A DNA stretch of 64,000 nt from Thermoanaerobaculales bacterium (GTDB taxonomy: Bacteria; Acidobacteriota; Thermoanaerobaculia; Thermoanaerobaculales; Sulfomarinibacteraceae). Shown here one piece after another: positions 50,182 through 58,630 of the stretch; position 1 is the stretch's first letter, and each line of letters opens with the position of its first letter. The DNA is taken from positions 45,240 to 109,239 of the forward strand of contig DAOPQC010000013.1 in the NCBI GenBank assembly GCA_035358815.1. The letters are read 5' to 3'. The notes beneath the pieces are model-generated. The model did not search any database, was not told where the DNA came from, and worked only from the letters and a program-made list of their open reading frames with translations. A program made the translations under genes and the position numbers.

Positions 50182-50811
50182 CTATCGAGAGTAGAGCTCG
50201 ACGACGAGCTGTTCCTGGATCGGGACCCTGATGTCCTCCCGGACCGGGAGCTCGACGACCTTGCCCTGCAGCGTCTCCGTGTCCAGCTCGAGCCACGACG
50301 GCACGCCGCGGCCCTGGGCGAACTCCATCGCCTCCTTGATCTGCTGGTTGCCGCGGCTCCTCTCGAGCACGCCGATCTGCATGCCCGCGCGCACCCGGAA
50401 GGAGGGGACGTTGACGCGCCGGCCGTTCACCTGGATGTGGCCGTGCCGCACCAGCTGCCGGGCCTGGCTGCGCGAGGTCGCGAAGCCGATCGCGTAGACG
50501 ACGTTGTCCAGCCGCAGCTCGAGCAGCTGCAGCAGCGTCTCGCCGGTGACGCCCTTGCGCCGATTGGCCTCGGCGAACGACCGCCTGAACTGGCCCTCGA
50601 GCATGCCGTACACCCGGCGCAGCTTCTGCTTCTCGCGCAGCTGGAGCCCGTAGGCGCGCACCTTGCGGCGACGCATGCCGCCGTGCTGGCCCGGCGGGGC
50701 GTTGCGGCGCTCGATCGCGCACTTCTCCTTGTAGCAGCGCTCGCCCTTGAGGAAGAGCTTCATGCCCTCACGGCGGCACAGCCGGCAGACAGGACCTCTG
50801 TATCGTGCCAC
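50182..50811 (-). CDS. rpsD: 30S ribosomal protein S4
   Basis: A 209-residue primary 16S-binding protein. The N-terminus has four cysteines (CRLCRREGMKLFLKGERCYK, then EKC), the zinc-binding C+ form. The S4 RNA-binding motif is RLDNVVYAIGFATSRSQARQ. The start is GTG at 50811 with AAGGAG upstream; the longer open frame runs back through rpsK. S4 often represses its operon by binding the leader RNA, but no such structure was identified. Confidence 0.96.
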   Translation of the reverse strand: MARYRGPVCRLCRREGMKLFLKGERCYKEKCAIERRNAPPGQHGGMRRRKVRAYGLQLREKQKLRRVYGMLEGQFRRSFAEANRRKGVTGETLLQLLELRLDNVVYAIGFATSRSQARQLVRHGHIQVNGRRVNVPSFRVRAGMQIGVLERSRGNQQIKEAMEFAQGRGVPSWLELDTETLQGKVVELPVREDIRVPIQEQLVVELYSR

Positions 50812-50822
50812 GGCTCGCTCCT

Positions 50823-51218
50823 TCAGACCCGGCGCCGCTTCGGCGGGCGGCAGCCGTTGTGCGGGATCGGGGTCACGTCGCGGATGCTCCGGATGTCGAG
50901 CCCGGCAGCCGCCACCGCGCGGATTGCCGACTCGCGGCCCGGCCCCGGCCCCTTGACGCGGACGTCGACGCTGCGGACGCCGTGATCCTGCGCCTGCTCG
51001 GCGGCGTTCTTGGCCGCCAGCTGGGCCGCGTACGGGGTGCCCTTGCGGGAGCCCTTGTACCCGATCCGGCCTCCGGACGACCAGCACAGCACGTGCCCGG
51101 TCGGGTCCGCAAAGCTGACGATGGTGTTGTTGAACGTGGCGTGGATGTTCGCGACGGCGTGGGGAACGACCTTCCGCTCGCGTCGCGTCTTCCGTACGGC
51201 CTTGCGCTCCTTCGCCAT
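50823..51218 (-). CDS. rpsK: 30S ribosomal protein S11
   Basis: A 131-residue protein with ANIHATFNNTIVSFAD, SSGGRIGYKGSRKGTPYAAQ and the C-terminal DVTPIPHNGCRPPKRRRV, all diagnostic of S11 on the platform of the small subunit. It lies 11 bases upstream of rpsD in the alpha operon part. Confidence 0.97.
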   Translation of the reverse strand: MAKERKAVRKTRRERKVVPHAVANIHATFNNTIVSFADPTGHVLCWSSGGRIGYKGSRKGTPYAAQLAAKNAAEQAQDHGVRSVDVRVKGPGPGRESAIRAVAAAGLDIRSIRDVTPIPHNGCRPPKRRRV

Positions 51219-51233
51219 ACCGTGAACTCCCGT

Positions 51234-51617
51234 CTACTTCTTTCCGGCTTTCTTCTTGCCGGCCACTGCCTGGCGCCGCGGGCCCTTCCGCGAGCGGGCG
51301 TTGGTGTGGGTTCGCTGGCCGCGCGTCGGCAGTCCCCGCCGGTGGCGGATCCCCCGATAGCTGCCGGTTTCGATGAGGCGCTTGATGTTCATCGCGACCT
51401 CCTTGCGGAGATCGCCCTCGACACCGCCCTCCTCCTGGATCACGCGCTGGATGCGCAGGATCTCGTCCTCGGACAGGTCTCTGACCTTGATGCCGTCATC
51501 GACGTTCGCCCGCTCCAGGATCTTCCTGGCGCGGCTGCGCCCGATCCCGTAGATGTAGGTCAAGCCGATGTCCACGCGCTTGCCCGACGGCAGGTCCACA
51601 CCCGCGATGCGTGCCAC
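51234..51617 (-). CDS. rpsM: 30S ribosomal protein S13
   Basis: A 127-residue protein beginning VARIAGVDLPSGKRVDIGLT (GTG start) with GIGRSRARKIL and a basic tail THTNARSRKGPRRQ. It contacts P-site tRNA from the subunit head. AGGAGG lies upstream of GTG 51617; the longer open frame overlaps rpmJ and is not used. Confidence 0.97.
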   Translation of the reverse strand: MARIAGVDLPSGKRVDIGLTYIYGIGRSRARKILERANVDDGIKVRDLSEDEILRIQRVIQEEGGVEGDLRKEVAMNIKRLIETGSYRGIRHRRGLPTRGQRTHTNARSRKGPRRQAVAGKKKAGKK

Positions 51618-51631
51618 GTCTCGCCTCCTGC

Positions 51632-51745
51632 TCAGCCTTGCCGCTGCTTGTGCTTCGGGTTCTCGCAGATCACCCGGACCACGCCCTGGCGGCGGATGAT
51701 CTTGCACTTGGAACAGATGCGTCTCACCGATGGACGTACTTTCAT
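51632..51745 (-). CDS. rpmJ: 50S ribosomal protein L36
   Basis: A 37-residue protein, MKVRPSVRRICSKCKIIRRQ followed by GVVRVICENPKHKQRQG. It has the zinc ligands CxxC, C and H of the C+ form of L36. It lies between infA and rpsM, its usual place. Confidence 0.97.
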   Translation of the reverse strand: MKVRPSVRRICSKCKIIRRQGVVRVICENPKHKQRQG

Positions 51746-51754
51746 CGCCGCCCC

Positions 51755-51973
51755 CTACTTGTACCGGTAGGTGATCCGTCCCCGGCTCAGGTCGTACGGG
51801 GAAAGCTCCACCAGCACCTTGTCTCCGGGAAGAATCCGAATGAAGTGCTTGCGCATCTTGCCCGAGATATGGGCCAGCACCTCGTGACCGTTCTCGAGCT
51901 CGACCCGAAACATCGCGTTCGGGAGGGGCTCGATCACCGTCGCGACCACTTCAATCGCCTCTTCCTTGGCCAT
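51755..51973 (-). CDS. infA: Translation initiation factor IF-1
   Basis: A 72-residue OB-fold protein, MAKEEAIEVVATVIEPLPNA, with VELENGHEVLAHISGKMRK and LSPYDLSRGRITYRYK. The ATG at 51973 overlaps the map stop (TGATG) and gives the standard length; a GTG six bases earlier would add two residues. It occupies the ribosomal A site with IF-2 and IF-3 during initiation. Confidence 0.97.
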   Translation of the reverse strand: MAKEEAIEVVATVIEPLPNAMFRVELENGHEVLAHISGKMRKHFIRILPGDKVLVELSPYDLSRGRITYRYK

Positions 51974-52731
51974 CAGCACTCCCCATCCACACCGAGCACT
52001 CGGCGGCCATCTGCAGTAACGGCCACCGAGAACTCAAAATGGGCGGCGAGTTTACCGTCTTCGGTCCTCGCTGTCCACCCGTCCGAGTCGACCCGGACTC
52101 GCCAGCCGCCGGCGGTGATCATCGGCTCGATCGCGATCACCAGCCCGGGCTTCAGGATCTGGCCGTGGCCCGGCAGGCCGTAGTTCGGCACCTGCGGGTC
52201 CTCGTGCAGCGCCCGGCCGATGCCGTGGCCGACGAACTCCCGCACCACCCCGAAGCCCGCGTCCTCGGCCCGCGCCTGGACGGCCGCGCCGACGTCGCCG
52301 AGCCGCCCGCCCGGCGCCACCGCCGCCACCCCGTCGTCGAGGCAGCGGCGCGCGGTGCCCATCAGGCGGGCCGCCTCGGCGGTCACCCGCCCGATCCCGA
52401 AGGTCGTCGCGGCGTCGCCGTAGAAGCCGTCGAGCAGCACCCCGCAATCGACGCTGAGGACGTCGCCGTCGGCGAGACGCGCAGCGCGGCTCGGGATGCC
52501 GTGCACGATGACGTCGTTGATCGACGTGCACAGCGTCGCGGGGAAGCCCCGGTAGCCCTTGAACGCCGGCGCGCCACCGTGCTGCCGGATCGTCTCCTCC
52601 GCCAGCTCGTCGAGCTCCGCCGTCGACACCCCCGGCGCCGCCGCCGCCTGCACCGCTTGCAGCACCCGGTGGACGACCCGGTTGGCACGCTCGAGGGCGT
52701 CCAGCTCGGCGGGAGACTTGAGAAAGATCAT
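51973..52731 (-). CDS. map: Methionine aminopeptidase, type I
   Basis: A 252-residue enzyme that removes the initiator methionine. The metal ligands are visible: SVDCGVLLDGFYGDAATTF (two Asp), GHGIGRALHEDP (His), AIEPMI (Glu) and HFEFSVAV (Glu). The substrate histidine lies in NDVIVHGIPS. Length is usual for type Ia. It overlaps adk by four bases (ATGA) and infA by one. Confidence 0.96.
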   Translation of the reverse strand: MIFLKSPAELDALERANRVVHRVLQAVQAAAAPGVSTAELDELAEETIRQHGGAPAFKGYRGFPATLCTSINDVIVHGIPSRAARLADGDVLSVDCGVLLDGFYGDAATTFGIGRVTAEAARLMGTARRCLDDGVAAVAPGGRLGDVGAAVQARAEDAGFGVVREFVGHGIGRALHEDPQVPNYGLPGHGQILKPGLVIAIEPMITAGGWRVRVDSDGWTARTEDGKLAAHFEFSVAVTADGRRVLGVDGEC

Positions 52732-53300
52732 GCCCCGACCGGAGCGCCCACGGCCTGCAGGACCGCCTCCCTCACCCGGTCGGCGGGCTCGCTCCCGTCG
52801 ACCTCCAGCAGCAGGCCTCGATTCCTGTACGACTCGACCAGCGCCGGCGCGTTGTCGCGCCAGACCTGGAACCTCTCATGGACCGCTGCCGCCTCCTCGA
52901 TCGCCTCGAGCCGCTCGAGCGCCACGCCCTCGGGCACATCGAGCAGCACCACGCGGTCGATGGTGCGGCCGAGCTCGGCCAGGATGCCGTCGAGCAGGGC
53001 CGCCTGGCCGGAGGTGCGCGGATAGCCGTCGAGGATGAAGCCCCGCCGGCAGTCCCTGCGGTCGAGACGGTGCAGGATGATGGCGCTCATCACGCGGTCG
53101 CTCACCAGCTCGCCGCGCTTTATCCCGCGCTCGATCTGGCGGCCGAGCGGGGTGCCGCTTTCGACCTCGGCGCTCAGCATCTCCCGCGTCGAGATCAGCG
53201 GCAGCTCGTAGGCCTCGGCCAGCGCCCTCGCCTGCGTCGTCTTGCCCGACCCCGGGGGTCCGAGCAGCACCAGGCTCAGGCTCGAGTAGGTCGCCGTCAT
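52728..53300 (-). CDS. adk: Adenylate kinase, short-LID form
   Basis: A 190-residue nucleotide kinase (ATP + AMP = 2 ADP). The P-loop is LGPPGSGKTTQA, the AMP site includes ISTREML and GFILDGYPRTSGQA. The usual LID of about 38 residues, with or without zinc cysteines, is replaced by a short link (ERFQVWRDNAPALVESYRNR). The LID arginines seen in other short forms are not obvious, so catalytic details may differ. The ATG at 53300 has GGGAGG upstream and overlaps the secY stop (ATGA). Confidence 0.93.
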   Translation of the reverse strand: MTATYSSLSLVLLGPPGSGKTTQARALAEAYELPLISTREMLSAEVESGTPLGRQIERGIKRGELVSDRVMSAIILHRLDRRDCRRGFILDGYPRTSGQAALLDGILAELGRTIDRVVLLDVPEGVALERLEAIEEAAAVHERFQVWRDNAPALVESYRNRGLLLEVDGSEPADRVREAVLQAVGAPVGA

Positions 53301-54688
53301 CCGCGCCTCCCGCGGATCCGGCCGCGCCGCATGAACCCGTCGTAGTGGCGCATCACCAGCTGCGACTCGATCTGCTGCACGGTGTCCATGGCCACGCCAA
53401 CCACGATCAGCAGCGAGGTGCCGCCGAAGTAGAACGGCACGCCGAGGCCCTGGGTGAACCACTTCGGCAGCACGGCGTCGAGCGACGGGCCGACCACCGG
53501 GATGGTCGCCACCTTGAAGCCGGCGATCAGGATCTCGGGCAGGATCGCCACCAGCGCCAGGTAGATCGAGCCGACCAGCGTGATCCGGGTGAGGATCTTG
53601 TCGATGAACTCGGCCGACCGCTTGCCGGGGCGGATCCCCGGGATGAAGCCGCCGTACTTGCGCATGTTCTCGGCGGTGTCCTCGGGGTTGAAGATGATCG
53701 AGGTGTAGAAGTAGCAGAAGAAGATGATCGAGCTGAAGTAGACCAGGTTGTAGAGCGGCTCGCCCCAGGCGAGGGCCTCGGTGATGCGCTGCAGCCAGCG
53801 GTTCTCGAACATCTGCCCCAGGGTCTGCGGGAACGACATGATCGAGGCCGCGAAGATCACCGGGATCACGCCGCCGGTGTTCAGGCGCAGCGGCAGGTAG
53901 GTGCTCTGGCCGCCGTAGACCCGGCGCCCGACCACCCGCTTCGCGTACTGGATCGGGATCCGGCGCTGGGCGCGCTCCATGTAGACGATCGCCGCCACCA
54001 CCAGCACCATGAAGACGATCAGCAGCACCACGGTCAGGATGCTCATGGCGCCGGTCTTGATGCTGGTCAGGGTGTTGAAGATCGCGGCCGGCAGCCCGAC
54101 CACGATCCCGGCGAAGATGATCAGCGAGATCCCGTTGCCGATGCCGCGCTCCGAGATCTGCTCGCCGAGCCACATCACGAACGCGGTGCCGGTGGTCAGG
54201 GTGAGCACGGTGAGCAGCCGGAAGCCCCAGCCCTGGAGGTCCTCGGGCACCAGCGGCGCCCCGCCGGCGGCGGTCTGCCGCTCCAGGAAGAACGAGATGC
54301 CCAGGGACTGGATCACCGACAGCACGACCGTCCCGTAACGGGTCCACTGGGTGATCTTGCGCCGCCCCAGCTCGCCCTCCTTCGAGAGCTTCTCGAGGTA
54401 CGGCCAGACCACGGTCAGCAGCTGCAGGATGATCGACGCCGAGATGTACGGCATGATCCCGAGCGCGAAGATCGTCATCCGGCCGAGCGCGCCGCCCGAG
54501 AACAGGTTGAGGAAGCCCAGCACCGTTCCGCGGGTGGCCTCGAAGAACTCCTGCAGCGCCAGCGGGTCCACGCCCGGGATCGGGATGAAGGCGCCGACCC
54601 GGTAGACCGCGAGCAGGGCGAAGGTGAAGATCACCCGCTTGCGCAGGTCCGGGATCGCATAGATGTTGCGGAAGCTCTCGATCATCAC
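53297..54688 (-). CDS. secY: Protein translocase channel SecY
   Basis: A 463-residue, ten-helix inner-membrane protein forming the Sec channel. Recognisable are VGAFIPIPGVDP in the first periplasmic loop, ALGIMPYISASIILQLLTVV in helix 2, ERGIGNGISLIIFAGIVVGL, and cytoplasmic loop C5 with GGFIPGIRPGKRSAEFI, which contacts SecA and ribosomes. It overlaps rplO by four bases and adk by four. Confidence 0.97.
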   Translation of the reverse strand: MMIESFRNIYAIPDLRKRVIFTFALLAVYRVGAFIPIPGVDPLALQEFFEATRGTVLGFLNLFSGGALGRMTIFALGIMPYISASIILQLLTVVWPYLEKLSKEGELGRRKITQWTRYGTVVLSVIQSLGISFFLERQTAAGGAPLVPEDLQGWGFRLLTVLTLTTGTAFVMWLGEQISERGIGNGISLIIFAGIVVGLPAAIFNTLTSIKTGAMSILTVVLLIVFMVLVVAAIVYMERAQRRIPIQYAKRVVGRRVYGGQSTYLPLRLNTGGVIPVIFAASIMSFPQTLGQMFENRWLQRITEALAWGEPLYNLVYFSSIIFFCYFYTSIIFNPEDTAENMRKYGGFIPGIRPGKRSAEFIDKILTRITLVGSIYLALVAILPEILIAGFKVATIPVVGPSLDAVLPKWFTQGLGVPFYFGGTSLLIVVGVAMDTVQQIESQLVMRHYDGFMRRGRIRGRRG

Positions 54689-55134
54689 AGCGACACCACC
54701 TCACAGCTTCCGCCGACCCTCTCGATCGAGGACTGGGCGGTCGTCGAGAACTTGTGGGCCTTGACGGCGAGCTTCTTGGTCAGCTCGCCGCTGCCGAGGA
54801 TCTTGACCGGCTTGGCGCCCTTGCGGAGGAGCCCCTTTTCGACCAGCGACTCGGGCGAGACCACGTCGCCGTCGCCGAACGCCCGCTCCAGGTCGCGCAG
54901 GTTGACCACCTGGAACTCGACCCGGAAGTTGTTGGTGAAACCCCGCTTGGGGAGCCGGCGGACGAGCGGCATCTGGCCGCCCTCGAAGCCGAACCGGCGC
55001 GAGTAGCCGCTGCGCGACTTCTGACCCTTGTGGCCCTTGCCGGCGGTCTTGCCGGAGCCCGAGCCCGGGCCGCGGCCGACCCTGCGGCTCTTGCGCGTGG
55101 CGCCCGGCGCCGGCTTGAGATCGTGCAGTTCCAT
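54685..55134 (-). CDS. rplO: 50S ribosomal protein L15
   Basis: A 149-residue protein, MELHDLKPAPGATRKSRRVG, with the glycine/lysine-rich GRGPGSGSGKTAGKGHKGQK segment that threads into 23S rRNA, and FEGGQMPLVRRLPKRGF. The ATG at 55134 is two bases after the rpmD stop; a much longer open frame runs back through rpmD and is not used. Confidence 0.97.
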   Translation of the reverse strand: MELHDLKPAPGATRKSRRVGRGPGSGSGKTAGKGHKGQKSRSGYSRRFGFEGGQMPLVRRLPKRGFTNNFRVEFQVVNLRDLERAFGDGDVVSPESLVEKGLLRKGAKPVKILGSGELTKKLAVKAHKFSTTAQSSIERVGGSCEVVSL

Positions 55135-55136
55135 CG

Positions 55137-55634
55137 TCAAGCCTCCACTTCCTCGACCCGCACCAGGTGGGCGACCTTGGCCACCATGCCGCGGATGCAG
55201 GGGTTGTCGTGGCGCAGCACCGACTTTCCGATCCGTCCCAGGCCGAGGCCCGTGAGCACCCTGCGCTGGGAGCGGGGAAACGTGATCTGGCTGCGCACCT
55301 GCGTGATCCTGAGCCGCGCCGTGCTCGCCTTCTTGGCGGCGGCCTTCTTCGCCGCCGGCTTGGCGAGGGCGGCCAGCTGCTCCTCGACCGGATCCGGCTT
55401 GGGCGACGGCGCCGCCGCCTCGACCTCGGCCTTGGCCGCGGCCGGCTTCTTGGCGGCCGCCGGCTTCTTCGCGGCTGCCGGCTCCTTGGCGGCCGGCTTC
55501 TTCGCGGCCGGCTTCTTGGCGGCCGGCTTCCTGGCCGCCGCCGGCTTGTCGGATGCCGCCTTCGTGGCCGGCTTCTTCAGGTCGTCGCCGGCAGCCGTGT
55601 CGGCGCCGGCCTTCGGCTTCTTCTCGGCGGTCAT
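55137..55634 (-). CDS. rpmD: 50S ribosomal protein L30 with long Lys/Ala/Pro-rich N-terminal extension
   Basis: The last 60 residues (ARLRITQVRSQITFPRSQRR, VLTGLGLGRIGKSVLRHDNP, IRGMVAKVAHLVRVEEVE) are a normal L30. They are preceded by about 105 residues made largely of AAKKPAAKKPAAK-type repeats, like histone H1 tails, with an acidic patch PDPVEEQL before the core. Ordinary L30 has about 60 residues. The long form is in frame, and its ATG overlaps the rpsE stop (ATGA), so it is probably translated in full. An internal start cannot be excluded but no ribosome site is obvious. Confidence 0.93.
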   Translation of the reverse strand: MTAEKKPKAGADTAAGDDLKKPATKAASDKPAAARKPAAKKPAAKKPAAKEPAAAKKPAAAKKPAAAKAEVEAAAPSPKPDPVEEQLAALAKPAAKKAAAKKASTARLRITQVRSQITFPRSQRRVLTGLGLGRIGKSVLRHDNPCIRGMVAKVAHLVRVEEVEA

Positions 55635-56215
55635 GACGCCTCACCCTCCTTGTCGACGACCCCGGCGATCGCGTCGTCGAGGACGACCGGGACAACCCGC
55701 TGCTCGCCGTTCGGCTCGTCCTCGGGCAGCTCGGCCGACCCGCCGGGCTCGGTGCCGCGCAGGCGGCGCACCTGGTCGCTGGTCATCAGGTTCGAGAGCG
55801 CATCGAAGGTGGCCCGAACGACGTTGAAGGGGTTGCGGCTGCCGACGATCTTGGTGAGGACGTCCTGCACGCCGGCTCCCTCCATCACCGCGCGGACGCC
55901 GCCGCCCGCGATCACCCCGGTGCCGGGCGAGGCCGGGCGCAGGAGGACCCGGGTCGCGCCCCAGCGGCCCCAGACGAGGTGGGGCACGGTCCCGCCGACC
56001 AGCGGCACCCGGACCATGTCGCGCTTCGCCTGCTCGGAGGCCTTCTGGATCGCAGGGGGGACCTCACGCGCCTTGCCCGTTCCGTAGCCCACGCTCCCGG
56101 CGCCGTCGCCGGCAACCACCACGGCGGAGAAGGAGAAGTTCTTTCCCCCCTTGACCACCTTGGCCACGCGGTTGATGTGGACTACGGTCTCGGTGAGCTC
56201 GGTCTGCTGATTCAT
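55631..56215 (-). CDS. rpsE: 30S ribosomal protein S5
   Basis: A 194-residue protein: HINRVAKVVKGGKNFSFSAV, GYGTGKAREVPPAIQKA and GTGVIAGGGVRAVMEGAGV are the S5 double-stranded RNA-binding and fidelity regions. A C-terminal tail of about 37 acidic residues follows the usual end (from about residue 157). It lies 14 bases after rplR. Confidence 0.97.
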   Translation of the reverse strand: MNQQTELTETVVHINRVAKVVKGGKNFSFSAVVVAGDGAGSVGYGTGKAREVPPAIQKASEQAKRDMVRVPLVGGTVPHLVWGRWGATRVLLRPASPGTGVIAGGGVRAVMEGAGVQDVLTKIVGSRNPFNVVRATFDALSNLMTSDQVRRLRGTEPGGSAELPEDEPNGEQRVVPVVLDDAIAGVVDKEGEAS

Positions 56216-56229
56216 CTTGGTTCCGTCCT

Positions 56230-56598
56230 TCAGAACTCGAGGCCCGCTTCACGGGCGCCGTCCGCGATGGCGCGAATCACGCCGTGGTACTTGAAGCCGC
56301 CCCTGTCGAAGACCACGCTGGAGATACCCTGGCCCTTGGCGCGCTCGGCGATCACCGCGCCCAACCGCTTGCCGGCCGCCAGGCTGCCGGTCGACGTCAG
56401 GTCGCCTGCGGTCGCCTTCTCGACGGTCGACGCCGAGGCCAGCGTCACCCCGCGGTCGTCGTCGATCACCTGCGCGTACACGTATCTCAGGCTCCGGAAC
56501 ACGGTCAGGCGCGGCCGCTGCGCGGTGCCCCGGATGACGTCCCGGTAACGACGCTTCATCTTGACGCGGCGCTGCTTGCGATCATTCATCGGGCTCAT
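56230..56598 (-). CDS. rplR: 50S ribosomal protein L18
   Basis: A 122-residue 5S rRNA-binding protein with RPRLTVFRSLRYVYAQVIDD and VVFDRGGFKYHGVIRAIAD. The ATG at 56598 overlaps the rplF stop (ATGA); a second ATG nine bases on is also possible. Confidence 0.97.
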   Translation of the reverse strand: MSPMNDRKQRRVKMKRRYRDVIRGTAQRPRLTVFRSLRYVYAQVIDDDRGVTLASASTVEKATAGDLTSTGSLAAGKRLGAVIAERAKGQGISSVVFDRGGFKYHGVIRAIADGAREAGLEF

Positions 56599-57140
56599 GC
56601 CGTCGCTCCCTGCTTGCCGGCCTTGGACCGGATCTTCTCACCCAGGTAACGGACACCCTTGCCCTTGTACGGCTCGGGTGGCCGCAGGGCCCTGATGTCG
56701 GCCGCGACCTGGCCGACCAGCTGACGGTCGATCCCGCGCACCGCCACCCGGTTGGCCTTGGCGTCGACGTCGATCTGGATCCCCTCGGGGACCGCGAAGT
56801 CGATCGGGTGCGAGTGGCCGAGGTTGAAGACCACCGCGTCGCCCCGCTTCTCCGCGCGGTACCCGATGCCGACGATCTCGAGCTCCTTGGACCAGCCGCT
56901 GGACACCCCGGTCACCGCGTTGGCGAGCAGCGCCCGCAGCAGACCGTGAAACGACCGGGTGTGGCGCTCGTCATCGTTGCGGCTCAGGTCGACGGCGCCG
57001 TCCTTGACCGCGGCCTCGACCCCGGGCAGCAGGCCCACGCTCAACGTCCCCTTGGGGCCCTTGACCCGCACCTCCCGGCCGTCGACCGAGACCTCGACCC
57101 CCTTCGGGATCTGGATGGGCTTTCTTCCGATTCGTGACAT
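56595..57140 (-). CDS. rplF: 50S ribosomal protein L6
   Basis: A 181-residue protein: MSRIGRKPIQIPKGVEVSVD, then GPKGTLS and the C-terminal signature LRPPEPYKGKGVRYLGEKIR. L6 lies near the sarcin-ricin loop and factor-binding site. Confidence 0.97.
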   Translation of the reverse strand: MSRIGRKPIQIPKGVEVSVDGREVRVKGPKGTLSVGLLPGVEAAVKDGAVDLSRNDDERHTRSFHGLLRALLANAVTGVSSGWSKELEIVGIGYRAEKRGDAVVFNLGHSHPIDFAVPEGIQIDVDAKANRVAVRGIDRQLVGQVAADIRALRPPEPYKGKGVRYLGEKIRSKAGKQGATA

Positions 57141-57150
57141 GTCGTTCTCC

Positions 57151-57549
57151 CTACCAGACCTCGCACAGCACCTCGCCGCCGACCCTCAAGCCCCGCGCCT
57201 GCTCGTCGGTGAGGACACCGCGGTTGGTGGACACCACCGCCACGCCGAGCCCGTTGCGCACCTTGGGCAGGTCGTCGGCGCGCCGGTAGACCCGGCGGCC
57301 GGGGGTCGAAACCCGCCGCACGCCGTGGATCGCCGGCTCGCCGTCCTCGGCGTACTTCAGATAGATGCGGATCATGCCCTGCGGGCCCTCCTCGAGCTGC
57401 TTGAAGGTCCGGATGAAGCCTTCCTGCTTGAGGATCTTGGCGATCTCCAGCTTCATCTTCGACGCCGGCACGTCAGTCCGGTCGTGGCGGACCGTGGTCG
57501 CGTTGCGGATCCGGGTCAGCATGTCGGAGATGGGATCTGTCATGCTCAT
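57151..57549 (-). CDS. rpsH: 30S ribosomal protein S8
   Basis: A 132-residue protein, MTDPISDMLTRIRNATTVRH after two leader residues, with STPGRRVYRRADDLPKVRNG and STNRGVLTDEQARGLRVGGE. S8 binds helix 21 of 16S rRNA and in E. coli represses the spc operon; no operator was sought successfully here. Confidence 0.97.
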   Translation of the reverse strand: MSMTDPISDMLTRIRNATTVRHDRTDVPASKMKLEIAKILKQEGFIRTFKQLEEGPQGMIRIYLKYAEDGEPAIHGVRRVSTPGRRVYRRADDLPKVRNGLGVAVVSTNRGVLTDEQARGLRVGGEVLCEVW

Positions 57550-57559
57550 GGCGACCCCC

Positions 57560-57745
57560 TCACCAGCTAGCCTTGGTCACGCCGGGAAGGAAGCCCTCGA
57601 GAGCGAGCTTCCGAAAGCAGATCCGGCACAGCTGGAACTTCCGCATGTAGCCGCGCGGCCGGCCGCACACCCGGCAGCGGTTGCGGGAGCGGATCTTGTA
57701 CTTGGGCTTTCTGACGGTCTTCGCGATCGCCGACTTGCGTGCCAC
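57560..57745 (-). CDS. rpsZ: 30S ribosomal protein S14, zinc-binding short form
   Basis: A 61-residue protein with the two CxxC pairs CRVCGRPRGY and CRICFRKLA, the C+ type S14, and the usual C-terminus EGFLPGVTKASW. Its place between rplE and rpsH is standard. Confidence 0.97.
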   Translation of the reverse strand: MARKSAIAKTVRKPKYKIRSRNRCRVCGRPRGYMRKFQLCRICFRKLALEGFLPGVTKASW

Positions 57746-57753
57746 GGTGCCTC

Positions 57754-58296
57754 CTAGGAGCGCGTGAACGGCATGCCGAGGCCGGCCAGGAGCGCGTGCG
57801 CCTGGTCGTCGGTCGGTGCCGAGGTGGTGATGGTGATGTTCATGCCCATGGTGCCTTCGACCTTCTGGTAGTCGACCTCGGGAAAGATCAGAATGTCCCG
57901 GATCCCGAGGGTGTAGCTGCCACGGCCGTCGAACGAGCTCCGGCTCACCCCGCGGAAGTCGCGGACCCGGGGCAGCCCGATCGAGATCAGCCGATCGAGG
58001 AACTCGTACATCCGGTCCCGTCGCAGCGTCACCTTGGCGCCGACCGGCATGCCTTCCCGCAGCTTGAACGCGGCGATCGACTTGCGCGCCCGCCGCACCA
58101 CCGGGCGCTGCCCGGTGATGTTGGTGAGCTGCTCCATCGCCTGGTCCAGCAGCTTGGCGTTGCGGGACGCCTCCCCGATGCCGATGTTGCAGGTGATCTT
58201 GGTGAGCCTCGGCACCTGCATCGGGTTGGTGAGCCCGAACTCCTTCTGGAGCTTGGGGAAGACCTCGTTTCTGTAGAGCTCAAGCAAGCGCGCCAT
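57754..58296 (-). CDS. rplE: 50S ribosomal protein L5
   Basis: A 180-residue protein with NPMQVPRLTKITCNIGIGEA, TGQRPVVRRARKSIAAFKLR and GMNITITTSAPTDDQAHALL, all conserved in L5. It binds 5S rRNA in the central protuberance. Confidence 0.97.
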   Translation of the reverse strand: MARLLELYRNEVFPKLQKEFGLTNPMQVPRLTKITCNIGIGEASRNAKLLDQAMEQLTNITGQRPVVRRARKSIAAFKLREGMPVGAKVTLRRDRMYEFLDRLISIGLPRVRDFRGVSRSSFDGRGSYTLGIRDILIFPEVDYQKVEGTMGMNITITTSAPTDDQAHALLAGLGMPFTRS

Positions 58297-58304
58297 CGTC
58301 CCTC

Positions 58305-58622
58305 CTAACGGTCGAGAATCGCGCCGTCCGTCTTGGCCACCCGGACCTTGCGGCCGTCCTCGAGGATCTTGTAGCCGATCCGGGTCGGCTTGCCGCTGTC
58401 CGGTGAGATCACCATCACGTTCGAGACGTGGACCGGCGCTTCCCGCTCCACGATCCCGCCCTGGACCCGGCGCTGGGGGTTGGGCCTGGTGTGCCGCTTG
58501 ATCATGTGCACGCCCTCAATCACCACCCGCTGCTTGCCGGGATCGACGACCAGAACCCGCCCCCGCTTGCCGGCGTCCTTGCCGGAGATGACCTCGACGG
58601 TGTCACCCTTCTTGATCTTCAT
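58305..58622 (-). CDS. rplX: 50S ribosomal protein L24
   Basis: A 105-residue protein with the KOW motif KKGDTVEVISGKDAGKRGRV and the family end region GYKILEDGRKVRVAKTDG. AGGAGG precedes the ATG at 58622. It is an early assembly protein of the large subunit. Confidence 0.97.
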   Translation of the reverse strand: MKIKKGDTVEVISGKDAGKRGRVLVVDPGKQRVVIEGVHMIKRHTRPNPQRRVQGGIVEREAPVHVSNVMVISPDSGKPTRIGYKILEDGRKVRVAKTDGAILDR

Positions 58623-58630
58623 GACGCCTC

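Noticed and set aside
51632..51745. Gap between rpsM and infA as non-coding
   Set aside because: It encodes a complete 37-residue L36 with zinc ligands.
53297..54704. Long frame joining adk to an antisense or upstream frame over secY
   Set aside because: SecY is complete in its own frame and overlaps adk by four bases. The extension of the adk frame through secY has no homology.
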